Notes: a model not told the origin generated them from the sequence alone. A stretch of 64,000 bases of DNA from Methylotenera_A sp046598525 (GCA_046598525.1 JBKJIJ010000008.1:248001-312000); one strand, 5' to 3'. Counted from the stretch's first letter, positions 33,729 to 42,473 are shown. Translations and numbers: made by a program.

Positions 33729-33780
33729 AATCAATGCTATGAAATCAGTCCTATGAAAAAAGCCTTATGAAAATCGCCAC
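33722..33780 (+). repeat. Four imperfect ~14-base tandem units with ATGAAA at the nth/FIST junction
   Basis: CCTATGAAATCAATG, CTATGAAATCAGTC, CTATGAAAAAAGCC and TTATGAAAATCGCC follow one another. The first contains the nth stop and the last contains the ATG of the FIST gene (33767). The ATGs fall in different frames, so unit number shifts where translation could start. Confidence 0.7.
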
Positions 33781-34903
33781 AGGTTTAGCCATTGGCAGCA
33801 AAGCAGAGCCAGAGTTGGCAACTGAGGCGGTTTTAAGCGCCATGAGCAAAGCCGAATTAGCGGCGCCCGCTTGTGTGTTGCTATTTTTAAGCTCTGAGTT
33901 TGCATTAAATCCAGAATCGGCCATTAAAGCCGCGGCAAAAGCGGCCAGCTGCACCAATATTATTGGCTGCTCGGCCATTGGTATTTTTACCGAAGAAGAT
34001 TGGGTGATTGATAGCCCAGCCGCCGCTGCGATGGTGTTTTCGGATAATATTTGGCTAAAGCCAGAACAGCAAATGGATGACGGTTTGGATGACACGTTAA
34101 ATGATGCATTATTGCTGACATTAGCGGCGCCAAATGCCATTAATAGCGTTTGGCTTAATGCCAAACAGCAACGAATTGGCGGCGTTTCGGGCGATGCGAT
34201 TGGGCATGGCGCTTTTTCGGTTTGGGAAAATGCCAAAGGTATTACGCAAGGTTATTGCGAAATGCGCTTAACAAACGCGCAACATGCCGTGGGCGCCACG
34301 CATGGCTTAAAACTATTAACCAGCCCGCGCCGAATTACCGCCAGCAATCAACTGGATATAGTGTCCATTGCCAATCTGCCAGCAATGGATTCTTTAAAAT
34401 CAGCCTGTGAAAAAGAAGCTTTGTTTGATGCAGAAGGTGAGATTCCTTATCATCAATTAATGGCGGTTTATGCCAACCGCGCATCGCATATTGAGCGCGG
34501 CGATTACCATTTAGCGTCTATTATTATTGGTGATGAAGTGACCAAATCAGTCACCTTAGCCAAGCCTTTGCAAGTAGGCGATTGGATAAGTTGGGCGGTG
34601 CGCGATATGGATGCGGCGCAAATTGATTTGGTGAAAACCGCCAGTACATTAAGGCGCCAATTAGCCGCACAAACCAATAACAATGCGCCGAAATTTGCGC
34701 TGTTATTTTCATGCCTTGGGCGTGGCCCTTATTTGTACAATGGCGTTGATCAAGATTTAGCGCTACTAAACACCTTATTTCCCAACCTGCCGCTGATTGG
34801 TTTTTATGGCAATGGTGAAATTGCGCCGATTAGAGGTGAAAACGAATTACTACAATATTCAGCCGTTTTAGGGCTGTTTGGTGAACAAAATGAGTCTATT
34901 TAA
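33767..34903 (+). CDS. FIST domain protein
   Basis: A 378-residue soluble protein with FIST N and FIST C domains, a family proposed to bind small ligands such as amino acids in bacterial signal-transduction proteins. Recognisable stretches: SCTNIIGCSAIGIFTE and the GGVSGDAIGHGAFSVWENAKG in the N half, and FSCLGRGPYLY plus LIGFYGNGEIAP in the C half (FIST C has a conserved CxxRG-like GRGP). No output domain is fused, so it may act with another sensor. The last ~14 bases overlap the start of the DUF1841 gene. Confidence 0.85.
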   Translation: MKIATGLAIGSKAEPELATEAVLSAMSKAELAAPACVLLFLSSEFALNPESAIKAAAKAASCTNIIGCSAIGIFTEEDWVIDSPAAAAMVFSDNIWLKPEQQMDDGLDDTLNDALLLTLAAPNAINSVWLNAKQQRIGGVSGDAIGHGAFSVWENAKGITQGYCEMRLTNAQHAVGATHGLKLLTSPRRITASNQLDIVSIANLPAMDSLKSACEKEALFDAEGEIPYHQLMAVYANRASHIERGDYHLASIIIGDEVTKSVTLAKPLQVGDWISWAVRDMDAAQIDLVKTASTLRRQLAAQTNNNAPKFALLFSCLGRGPYLYNGVDQDLALLNTLFPNLPLIGFYGNGEIAPIRGENELLQYSAVLGLFGEQNESI

Positions 34904-35333
34904 TCCGTCGCGCGATGAAGTGCGTGAGTTCTTTTTTGATGCTTGGGCCAAATCGCAAAAAAAAGTCAGCCTAAGCGATTTAGAAAAGCTTGGCGTGCAT
35001 GTGATGCAAATGCATCCTGAATATCACGCCATTTTAAATGCGCCAGAACAGTATAAACAGGTTGCCTATTACCCAGAAATGGGCGAAACCAACCCTTTTT
35101 TGCACATGAGTTTGCATCTATCGGTTTTAGAACAAATTAGCATTTATCAGCCCATTGGCATTGCGCCTATTTATCAAAAATTACTCTTCAAGCATCAAAA
35201 TGAGCACGATGCGCAACATGACATTTTAGAATGCTTGGGTGAAACCATTTGGCTGGCACAGCGCAATAAAACCGGGCTGGATAGCGAGCACTATTTAACG
35301 CTATTGCAACAAAAAGCTGGCATTGTTGCTTAA
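34890..35333 (+). CDS. DUF1841 family protein
   Basis: A 147-residue protein of the DUF1841 type, widespread in beta- and gammaproteobacteria and of unknown function. Recognisable from FNPSRDEVREFFFDAW at the start and NPFLHMSLHLSVLEQI and HDAQHDILECLGETIWLAQR, both helical. The histidines and glutamates in that last helix resemble a metal-binding helical bundle, but this is only suggestive. The ATG at 34890 is used; it overlaps the FIST gene's end, so translation is coupled. Confidence 0.82.
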   Translation: MSLFNPSRDEVREFFFDAWAKSQKKVSLSDLEKLGVHVMQMHPEYHAILNAPEQYKQVAYYPEMGETNPFLHMSLHLSVLEQISIYQPIGIAPIYQKLLFKHQNEHDAQHDILECLGETIWLAQRNKTGLDSEHYLTLLQQKAGIVA

Positions 35334-35361
35334 TTACCGCTTACATGTTTGAATATTCAAT

Positions 35362-35919
35362 ATGACCACCACGACTAATATGCACGATTGGCTTAATCAG
35401 CATGGCGATTTTTTATACCGCTTTGCGCTAGCGCGTTTGCGCGATCCGCATTTGGCAGAAGATGTGGTGCAAGAAACCTTTTTAGCCGCCATTAAAAGCC
35501 AAACTTTTGCCGGTGATTCGGCCCCGCGCACCTGGCTAACCGGCATTTTAAAGCATAAAATAATTGATGTAATGCGCAAGAATGTACGCGAAATTGCCGC
35601 CTCCGATTTAATGTCGGATGCTGATGCCAATATGGATGAGTTTTTTGATGAAACAGGCCATTGGGCTGAAAAACCAATGGTTTGGGATATGCCAGAGAAC
35701 GCATTAGAGCAAAAGCAATTTTTAGGCGTGTTGCAAACTTGCATGGATAAATTGCCAGCTAAATTAGCCACGCTATTTATGATGCGCGATGTGCAAGAAT
35801 CCGATAATGAAGAAATCTGTAAGGAACTCAATATCAGCACGACCAATGCTTGGGTGATGTTATACAGAGCTCGCATGGGTATTCGGAAATGTTTGGAAAT
35901 TAATTGGCTAGGAGTGTGA
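35362..35919 (+). CDS. ECF-type sigma factor (sigma-70 family)
   Basis: A 185-residue RNA polymerase sigma factor with regions 2 and 4 only. Region 2: HGDFLYRFALARLRDPHLAEDVVQETFLAA, followed by the promoter-melting APRTWLTGILKHKIIDVMRK. Region 4: LPAKLATLFMMRDVQESDNEEICKELNISTTNAW as helix-turn-helix. The linker has an unusual acidic stretch (DEFFDETGHWAEKP). The next gene encodes a small zinc-finger candidate anti-sigma factor, 10 bases away, and the gene after that is the Cys-rich peptide precursor. This order (sigma, anti-sigma, HvfA-type peptide, MNIO enzyme) suggests that the sigma factor controls the peptide cluster. Confidence 0.88.
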   Translation: MTTTTNMHDWLNQHGDFLYRFALARLRDPHLAEDVVQETFLAAIKSQTFAGDSAPRTWLTGILKHKIIDVMRKNVREIAASDLMSDADANMDEFFDETGHWAEKPMVWDMPENALEQKQFLGVLQTCMDKLPAKLATLFMMRDVQESDNEEICKELNISTTNAWVMLYRARMGIRKCLEINWLGV

Positions 35920-35929
35920 AGGTTACGTT

Positions 35930-36181
35930 ATGTTAGATTGTCGGCAAGCAAGTCAACTTATTTCAAAATCGTTAGATCGTCAGTTGTCATGGCGTGAGCG
36001 CTTTGCGGTACGTTTACATCTGTTATTTTGCAAGTATTGCAAACGCTTCCGTCAGCAACTCGTCACCATGCGTAATGCTCTTAATCGCTTATCGCAATCG
36101 ATTGAAAATAACGCCGATATCCGATTGCCAGCCGAAACTAAAAATCGAATTTTCAGCGCCATTGAATCTAGCGCTGATTAA
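35930..36181 (+). CDS. Zinc-finger anti-sigma factor candidate
   Basis: An 83-residue protein with C4, H29/H30-type His and CKYC (HLLFCKYC) spaced as in zf-HC2 / ZAS-type anti-sigma factors. There is no membrane helix, so it would be a soluble anti-sigma rather than a membrane one. It is 10 bases after the ECF sigma gene and 83 bases before the peptide precursor. Loss of zinc by copper, oxidant or similar stress could release the sigma factor; that is a hypothesis from known ZAS proteins. Confidence 0.72.
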   Translation: MLDCRQASQLISKSLDRQLSWRERFAVRLHLLFCKYCKRFRQQLVTMRNALNRLSQSIENNADIRLPAETKNRIFSAIESSAD

Positions 36182-36264
36182 TTGGCGTATAACTTAGTAA
36201 GCACTGCATCACACATGTTGTTACTTAATTAATTGTTTAACTTAATATTAAAAGGAAATAAATC

Positions 36265-36594
36265 ATGAAAACATCTAACAAAACCATCGCTTTAGCATTA
36301 TCAGGTGCATTTGCTTTATCAATCGCAGCAACCAGCATCAACGCAGCTGAAAATCCGTTTGCCATCAAATCATTATCTAGCGGCTACCAAGTGGCTGATC
36401 ACCATGAAAAAATGAAAGACGGCAAATGTGGCGAAGGTAAATGCGGTGCCGAAATGAAAAAAGAAATGGGCGATAAAGCCAAAGACGGCAAATGCGGCGA
36501 AGGTAAATGCGGTGCCGAAATGAAAAAAGAAATGGGTACGAAAGCGCATGATGGTAAATGTGGCGAGGGCAAATGCGGTACCGATAAGAAGTAA
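36265..36594 (+). CDS. HvfA-type Cys-rich RiPP precursor with three EGKCG repeats
   Basis: A 109-residue exported precursor. Signal peptide ends SINA-A (cleavage near residue 28). After a ~22-residue spacer the last ~60 residues carry three 22-residue units, each with a DGKCGEGKCG block: cysteines at 55/60, 77/82 and 99/104. The EGKCG motif is that modified by MNIO enzymes in HvfA-type peptides, where the Cys gains a heterocycle or thioamide-type modification and copper is bound. The MNIO and DUF2063 genes follow immediately, so this is a bona fide cluster of that type. The 66-base DNA repeat explains the copy number. AAGGA precedes the ATG by 8 bases. The mature modification and metal are inferred. 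Confidence 0.9.
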   Translation: MKTSNKTIALALSGAFALSIAATSINAAENPFAIKSLSSGYQVADHHEKMKDGKCGEGKCGAEMKKEMGDKAKDGKCGEGKCGAEMKKEMGTKAHDGKCGEGKCGTDKK

Positions 36595-36630
36595 ATTCCA
36601 ATTCATCACTAAAGCCATGCATCCATCATT

Positions 36631-37539
36631 TTGTCATCTTTAGCTGATATTAACGGCATGGGTTTGGGGTTAAAGCGCGAGCTGATACCTCAAATCCAAA
36701 CGCGCTACCTTGACCCATCCATTGCTAATATTAATTTTATAGAAATCGCGCCCGAAAATTGGATTGGCGCAGGCGGCAAAGCGCAAAAAGACTTAGCCTG
36801 GTTTGTTGAGCGCTACCCTATTGTGTGCCACGGTTTATGCTTATCCTTAGGTGGCATAGACCCTCTTAATACAGACTTTTTAAAGCAAGTGAAGTCATTT
36901 TTAAGCGCCAATGCAATCCCACTTTATACCGAACATTTAAGCTATTGCACGGATTTTTATCATGGCAAAAGTGGCTATTTATACGATTTATTGCCCATTC
37001 CATTTACTGAAGAAGCGGTTAAATACGTAGCAGGCCGAATCAGGCAAACCCAAGATATTCTTGAACAAAAAATAGCCATTGAAAACGCCTCTTTTTATGC
37101 GGCCGCGCCAATTTCTAGCTTAAGCGAAATTGATTTTTTAAATGCGGTATTGCAAGAAGCCGATTGCTGGCTGCATTTGGATATTAATAATATTTATGTT
37201 AATAGTGTGAATTTCGCCAAGCCGCATCAAAATCCAGCAAAAATAGCATCCAACTTTTTACAACAAATCCCTAAAGAACGCATTGTCTACAGCCATATTG
37301 CAGGGCATTATCAAGAATCGGCTAATTTATTAATCGATACACACGGTAAAGACGTAGTTGACCCAGTTTGGGATTTGTTGGCTCAAGCGTATCAATTGTT
37401 TGGCGTTTTCCCCACATTACTAGAGCGCGATAGCAATATCCCGCCCTTGCCAATATTGATGCAAGAAGTGAATAAAATTGCCGCTTATCAGGCCGATTAC
37501 ACCTCTAAAGTCGCCAATAAAATGGCGGCGGCATGCTAG
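36631..37539 (+). CDS. MNIO (DUF692) peptide-modifying enzyme, HvfB-type
   Basis: A ~302-residue multinuclear non-heme iron oxygenase of the DUF692/MNIO family. It has a TIM-barrel-like order of ligands: VCHGLCLSLGG, EHLSYCT, AIENASFYA, LHLDINNIYVN, YSHIAGHY, DTHGKDVVDPVW and LLERDSN, which together carry the His, Asp, Glu and Asn residues of the iron site. MNIO enzymes convert cysteines in precursor peptides to modified heterocycles or thio-derivatives. TTG at 36631 is chosen because the strand GMGLGLKREL near the start is conserved and lies before the first ATG (36658), which would cut into it. It overlaps the DUF2063 gene by 7 bases. Confidence 0.9.
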   Translation: MSSLADINGMGLGLKRELIPQIQTRYLDPSIANINFIEIAPENWIGAGGKAQKDLAWFVERYPIVCHGLCLSLGGIDPLNTDFLKQVKSFLSANAIPLYTEHLSYCTDFYHGKSGYLYDLLPIPFTEEAVKYVAGRIRQTQDILEQKIAIENASFYAAAPISSLSEIDFLNAVLQEADCWLHLDINNIYVNSVNFAKPHQNPAKIASNFLQQIPKERIVYSHIAGHYQESANLLIDTHGKDVVDPVWDLLAQAYQLFGVFPTLLERDSNIPPLPILMQEVNKIAAYQADYTSKVANKMAAAC

Positions 37540-38276
37540 AAAAACCTCTTTTAGATTTTCAGCTGTATCAAGCGCAATTTAGCGCCCATATTCGAAACCC
37601 CACGCGCAATAAAAAACCGCCCAATGTAAACAGCAACCGAATGGCGGTTTACAAAAAAGCGGTTTTTAATAATATTGTAGAGTCGGTTTCTGTGTGTTTT
37701 CCTGTGTGCCAAACGGTAATTGGCAAACGCGCATGGCAAAAGCTTATGCGTGAATTTGTGGCAACTTATGCATCAAGCAGCCCAATATTTAGAGAAATTC
37801 CACAGCAGTTTTTATTGTTTTTAGAGCCGATTCAAACGGTACCGGCCTATTTTAAGCAACTAGCGCATTACGAATGGGTGGAGCTGGCGATTACATTGCA
37901 GCAAACTGAGCAAGTGCAATTGAGTGAGCAAACAGATTTGTTAAACGAAAAACCGACATTTGCGGCGGCGCATATGTTGCTGGTATATGATTACCCTGTG
38001 CAGCAAATATCGGCCAAATTTAAGCCAACGCAAACACAAGAAACCACTTTATTTGTTTTTAGAGATGCCGAATTTCAAGTGAAATTTATAGAGCTAAATC
38101 CGATTACTTATCGTTTGCTAAAAATCATAAAAGCACAAGATTTAACCGGCGAACAAGCATTAACGCAGATTTCCCATGAGATTCAGCATCCGAATACGGC
38201 GGATATTGTTGAATTTGGCCTTAGTATTTTGACCGATTTAGCCTATAAAAAAGCGATTATTGGCAGTCATGCCTAA
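37533..38276 (+). CDS. DUF2063 RiPP partner protein, HvfC-type
   Basis: A 247-residue protein with a DUF2063 N-terminal domain (MAVYKKAVFNNIVESVSVCFPVCQTVIG) that recognises the precursor peptide and brings it to MNIO, followed by a C-terminal winged-helix-like domain (FVFRDAEFQVKFIELNPITYRLL and EQALTQISHEIQHP). In known HvfABC/BufABC systems this partner is needed for modification. Its 7-base overlap with the enzyme gene shows tight coupling. No DoxX/HvfD gene follows; the next gene, DUF1289, is on the other strand. Confidence 0.88.
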   Translation: MLEKPLLDFQLYQAQFSAHIRNPTRNKKPPNVNSNRMAVYKKAVFNNIVESVSVCFPVCQTVIGKRAWQKLMREFVATYASSSPIFREIPQQFLLFLEPIQTVPAYFKQLAHYEWVELAITLQQTEQVQLSEQTDLLNEKPTFAAAHMLLVYDYPVQQISAKFKPTQTQETTLFVFRDAEFQVKFIELNPITYRLLKIIKAQDLTGEQALTQISHEIQHPNTADIVEFGLSILTDLAYKKAIIGSHA

Positions 38277-38297
38277 TTAACCAAATAACTAATTTAA

Positions 38298-38480
38298 CTA
38301 ATCAAACAGCTGGGCTTCACGCTCAGTAGCTTTATGTATCACTTCTTTTTTTTGATGCGAATCTAAATCCCACCACTGTTGAATCTCATCCAGCGTGCGG
38401 TAGCAACCTTGGCATAAGCCAGATAAATCATCCATGCTACACACACCAATACAAGGAGATTGAATGTCTAAATCGGACAT
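38298..38480 (-). CDS. DUF1289 family small Cys-rich protein
   Basis: A 60-residue protein with the DUF1289 pattern: SPCIGVCSMDDLSGLCQGCYRTLDEIQQW. The four cysteines (C-x3/4-C ... C-x2-C) suggest an Fe-S or zinc site. The family is small and uncharacterised, often near Fe-S or redox genes. It converges with the HvfC gene, with only 21 bases between the two stop codons and no visible terminator. Confidence 0.85.
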   Translation of the reverse strand: MSDLDIQSPCIGVCSMDDLSGLCQGCYRTLDEIQQWWDLDSHQKKEVIHKATEREAQLFD

Positions 38481-38549
38481 TGAATACTTTCTTTCAAATT
38501 TATTTAATCACTCAAACTTAAAAACGGTTTTACTTAAACAAGGTTTAAA

Positions 38550-41288
38550 TTAGCTTAAAACGCCATGGCATTGTTTGTATTTTTTGCCAGAACCACATGG
38601 GCATGGGTCGTTACGGCCCACTTTTACGCCTTCACGAATAATGGCGTCACCATTGGCCATTTGCGCCTGTTGCTCATCGGTAAAATCGCCTGTTGGGTTC
38701 GCCAACGCTTCATCAAAGTCTGCATGTTGATATTGCACATTGGCCACATCGGCTGGTTTTTCAACCGCTTCAACGTCGTCTTGTGTTTTTACTTGAACCA
38801 ACATAGTGATTTTAGTCACTTCGCTTTTCACCGTATTTAATAAGCCTTCAAATAGCTCAAACGCCTCACGTTTGTATTCTTGCTTAGGATTTTTTTGCGC
38901 ATACGAACGCAAATGAATACCTTGGCGTAAATGGTCTAACGCGGCTAAATGCTCACGCCAATGGCTATCAATACTTTGCAACATCACAGCACGCTCAAAT
39001 TGACGCATAGTGTCGTTGCTAGCCAAGGCTTCTTTGGCCTTATATGATTCATCCGCCGCTTCAAAAACACGCTCACGCAGGGTTTCTTCATGCAAGTCTG
39101 GGTTATCTTCTAGCATTTTTTGCAGCGGCAAATCTAAACCAGTTTCGGCGATTAGATTTTTTTCTAAAGCGGGAATATCCCATTGTTCTTCAACGCTGCC
39201 TGCAGGAATATGCGCGCTAAAAATACTGCTTAAAACGTCATGGCGCATAGCGCTGATGGTTTCGCCAATATCAGTGGCTTCTAACAATTCATTACGTTGC
39301 TCATAAATCACTTTGCGTTGGTCGTTTGAAACGTCATCAAACTCTAACAGCTGTTTACGAATATCAAAGTTGCGGCCTTCTACTTTGCGCTGCGCGTTTT
39401 CAATCGCGCGCGAAACCATGGCATGCTCAATCGCCTCGCCTTCTGGCATTTTTAAACGTTCCATAATCGCCGATACGCGATCGCCAGAGAATATGCGTAA
39501 TAATTGGTCATCTAATGCCAAGTAAAAACGGCTTGAACCTGGGTCACCTTGACGGCCAGAACGGCCACGCAATTGATTATCCACACGGCGTGATTCATGG
39601 CGCTCGGTACCGATAATATGCAAACCGCCTGACGCTAAAACCGCATCATGGCGCTTTTGCCAATCGGCTTTTAATTGCGCTGCTTTGGTTTCTTTTTCGG
39701 CATCGCTTAAGCTGGCATCAGATTTAACCGCATGAATACTGGCTTCTGGGTTACCGCCCAACACAATATCCGTACCACGACCAGCCATATTGGTGGCGAT
39801 TGTAATCGCACTTGGCTGGCCAGCTTCCGCCACAATATGCGCCTCGCGCTCATGTTGTTTAGCGTTTAAAACTTCATGCTTTAAGTTGGCTTTGGTAAGC
39901 AAGCGCGAAATAATTTCAGAGTTTTCAATTGATGTAGTACCAACTAAAACAGGCTGGCCAATCGCTTGGCATTGCTTAATATCCTCAATTACCGCGTTAT
40001 ATTTTTCAGCCGAGGTGCGATACACTTTATCCATCGCATCTTTGCGCAACATGCCGCGATGCGTTGGAATGACCACTGTTTCCAAGCCATAAATCTGATT
40101 AAATTCATAGGCTTCTGTATCGGCCGTACCGGTCATACCGCTTAATTTTTCATACATGCGGAAGTAGTTTTGAAAGGTGATTGATGCCAGCGTTTGGTTT
40201 TCTTTTTGAATCGCAACACCTTCCTTGGCCTCAACCGCTTGATGCAAACCATCTGACCAACGACGGCCCGGCATCATACGACCTGAGAACTCATCCACAA
40301 TCACAATCTCGCCATCGCGCACCACATAATGCTGATCTAAATTGAATAGATTTTGTGCGCGAAGTGACGCATATAAATGATGCACCAAGGTGATATTGGC
40401 GGGCTCATACAAGCTTGAGTTTTCGGCCATTAAGCCAGAATCCGCTAAAATAGCCTCTGCGCGCTCATGACCAGCTTCACTCATGGTGACCGTTTGCGCT
40501 TTTTCATCTACCCAAAAATCGCCTTCGCCATCTTCAACCGTTTGCTTGGTTAGCTGTTTGGCAACGGCATTAATTTGATTATATAAATCAACGCTGTTTT
40601 CCGCCTGACCAGAAATAATCAATGGCGTACGCGCTTCATCAATTAAAATCGAATCCACTTCATCCACCAAAGAATAACTTAGCGCACGTTGTACGCGCTC
40701 ATCTTTGGTAAACACCATGTTATCGCGCAGGTAATCAAAACCAAATTCGTTGTTAGTACCGTAAGTAATATCGGCAAGGTAGGCCAATTGTTTATCATCA
40801 TGCTGCATTTGCGATAAATTAATGCCAACGCTTAAGCCTAAAAAGTTATACAGCTTACCCATCCACTCCGCATCGCGCTTGGCTAGGTAATCGTTCACGG
40901 TAACCACATGCACGCCTTTGCCGGTGATGGCATTTAAGTAAACTGGCAATGTGGCCACCAATGTTTTACCTTCACCGGTACGCATTTCGGCAATTTTGCC
41001 GGCATTTAGCACCATACCGCCAATTAATTGCACATCAAAATGGCGCATGCCCAAGGCGCGCACGCTACCTTCACGCACTACCGCAAAGGCTTCTGGCAGA
41101 AGTTTCTCTAGGCTTTCGCCTTGTTGAAAACGTTGTTTAAAACTTTCCGTTTTAGCACGCAATTCGTCATCGGATAACGCTTGCATGGCTGGCTCTAAGG
41201 CATTGATTTCTTTAACAGTTTGGCCATATTGCTTCACAAGCCTATCGTTACGACTACCGAAAAATTTTCTAAACAACGTGGATAACAT
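38550..41288 (-). CDS. secA: Protein translocase ATPase SecA
   Basis: SecA (912 residues) drives pre-proteins through SecYEG. The DEAD-like motor shows Walker A MRTGEGKTLVATLP, Walker B LVDEVDSILIDEARTPLIISG, and GRGTDIVLGGNPEA in the second motor domain. The C-terminus has the zinc motif CPCGSGKKYKQCHG that binds SecB and the ribosome. All regions are complete and the length is usual for the family. A 7-bp hairpin sits right before its ribosome-binding site (41303-41320). Confidence 0.98.
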   Translation of the reverse strand: MLSTLFRKFFGSRNDRLVKQYGQTVKEINALEPAMQALSDDELRAKTESFKQRFQQGESLEKLLPEAFAVVREGSVRALGMRHFDVQLIGGMVLNAGKIAEMRTGEGKTLVATLPVYLNAITGKGVHVVTVNDYLAKRDAEWMGKLYNFLGLSVGINLSQMQHDDKQLAYLADITYGTNNEFGFDYLRDNMVFTKDERVQRALSYSLVDEVDSILIDEARTPLIISGQAENSVDLYNQINAVAKQLTKQTVEDGEGDFWVDEKAQTVTMSEAGHERAEAILADSGLMAENSSLYEPANITLVHHLYASLRAQNLFNLDQHYVVRDGEIVIVDEFSGRMMPGRRWSDGLHQAVEAKEGVAIQKENQTLASITFQNYFRMYEKLSGMTGTADTEAYEFNQIYGLETVVIPTHRGMLRKDAMDKVYRTSAEKYNAVIEDIKQCQAIGQPVLVGTTSIENSEIISRLLTKANLKHEVLNAKQHEREAHIVAEAGQPSAITIATNMAGRGTDIVLGGNPEASIHAVKSDASLSDAEKETKAAQLKADWQKRHDAVLASGGLHIIGTERHESRRVDNQLRGRSGRQGDPGSSRFYLALDDQLLRIFSGDRVSAIMERLKMPEGEAIEHAMVSRAIENAQRKVEGRNFDIRKQLLEFDDVSNDQRKVIYEQRNELLEATDIGETISAMRHDVLSSIFSAHIPAGSVEEQWDIPALEKNLIAETGLDLPLQKMLEDNPDLHEETLRERVFEAADESYKAKEALASNDTMRQFERAVMLQSIDSHWREHLAALDHLRQGIHLRSYAQKNPKQEYKREAFELFEGLLNTVKSEVTKITMLVQVKTQDDVEAVEKPADVANVQYQHADFDEALANPTGDFTDEQQAQMANGDAIIREGVKVGRNDPCPCGSGKKYKQCHGVLS

Positions 41289-41302
41289 GAAGGAACACCG
41301 CT

Positions 41303-41320
41303 TTTCCGAAAAATCGGAAA
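41303..41320 (-). promoter_or_regulatory. Hairpin in the secA leader
   Basis: On the coding strand TTTCCGA pairs with TCGGAAA around a 4-base loop, 14-15 bases before the secA start. It could affect ribosome access or be part of a leader control region; in E. coli, secA is regulated by secM upstream, but no secM homologue is seen here. Confidence 0.35.
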
Positions 41321-41442
41321 CCTATAAATGAGATTGGACGAAAAAATTGATTATATTGTATGGATATTGGGTAATTAATGTTTATTTCAATACAAAACCG
41401 TGCAAAAACTGTTGTTTAACAAACTTTAATGGTTAATTTTAT

Positions 41443-42345
41443 TTATCTATTTAAATACTTACGTGGATCTAAGGCGTTGCCATTTAACCGTATTTCGTAA
41501 TGCAAATGTGGCCCTGTAGAGCGACCAGTACTGCCTACTTGCGCCACTACTTGACCTTTAATTACACGTTCGCCCGGCTTAACCAATAGTTTAGAAGCAT
41601 GCGCATAGCGCGTTTCTAAACCAGATCCATGGTCAATTTTGACTATATTACCATAATCAGGTGTGCGTTCTGCGGTGGACACAATGCCATCGGCCGCGGC
41701 GTGAATAGCGGTGCCTGAATTAGCGGTAAAATCTAAGCCTTCATGAAACGCTTTATTGCCATTAAACGGATCAATACGCCAGCCATAACTAGATGAATTA
41801 AACGCCGCATCAACTGGGCTGCTGTTAGGCAACATGTCTTTAAGCACACTTTTTTGCAAAAGCTTCGCCTCAATCGAGCTCATAAACTCATCGCGCGCAT
41901 CCACCGATTCTGTCAACTCTAAAATGGCGGCTTTTAATTCAGTTTCTGACATGGCATGCGAATTAACCAAAGGGCCGCCACGACCATCAATTTGCAAGCT
42001 AGTTAATGGTTTTAAATTAGGATTATTAATAATTTTTTGCTCATTTTCACCGGCCAATTTAGCCAAGCGCTGATTTTGCGCATCTAAACGCATAATGCGC
42101 GCCTGCAATTCGCCTAACTCTTTCGCGTAAGCATCTAAATGCACTTGGGATGAAATAATCGAACTTCTGATTTGCGGCGGCAATAAAGCGCGCATGCCCT
42201 TCTCTTTAATATTGCTTTGCGGCGTAATAAATAACAAGGTGAGCATCACGGGCACCAGCACCAGCGCGGCCAATAGCAAGCCCACCTGCATAGCAGACAA
42301 ACTTTTGGCTTTTGCCATGTGGTTAGAAATTAAAATAATATTCAT
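41443..42345 (-). CDS. M23-family metallopeptidase (LytM domain)
   Basis: A ~300-residue envelope protein. One N-terminal membrane helix (VGLLLAALVLVPVMLTLLF), then a coiled-coil stretch of about 100 residues, then a C-terminal M23/LytM domain. Zinc ligands are present in FHEGLDF and HLHYEIR, and RYAHAS is the other conserved motif, so it should be an active endopeptidase that cuts peptidoglycan cross-bridges. It could also act as an activator. The domain order is like that of MepM-type or NlpD-type proteins. ATG at 42345 is used; one nine codons later is possible. It lies 154 bases upstream of secA, on the same strand. Confidence 0.87.
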   Translation of the reverse strand: MNIILISNHMAKAKSLSAMQVGLLLAALVLVPVMLTLLFITPQSNIKEKGMRALLPPQIRSSIISSQVHLDAYAKELGELQARIMRLDAQNQRLAKLAGENEQKIINNPNLKPLTSLQIDGRGGPLVNSHAMSETELKAAILELTESVDARDEFMSSIEAKLLQKSVLKDMLPNSSPVDAAFNSSSYGWRIDPFNGNKAFHEGLDFTANSGTAIHAAADGIVSTAERTPDYGNIVKIDHGSGLETRYAHASKLLVKPGERVIKGQVVAQVGSTGRSTGPHLHYEIRLNGNALDPRKYLNR

Positions 42346-42473
42346 TGAATAATGGTCTGTAATCCGTATTGGTTGGCTTGTTGTTAATTTTGGTTAACTT
42401 CTTAGCTAATCAAAAGCGATGTTTTAAGTTTACACAGCACACGTCACCGTAAAATCGCAGTAAAATCGCAAAC

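Noticed and set aside
36418..36594. CRISPR-like array of 66-base repeats
   Set aside because: The repeats are contiguous without spacers and code for the EGKCG units of the peptide precursor.
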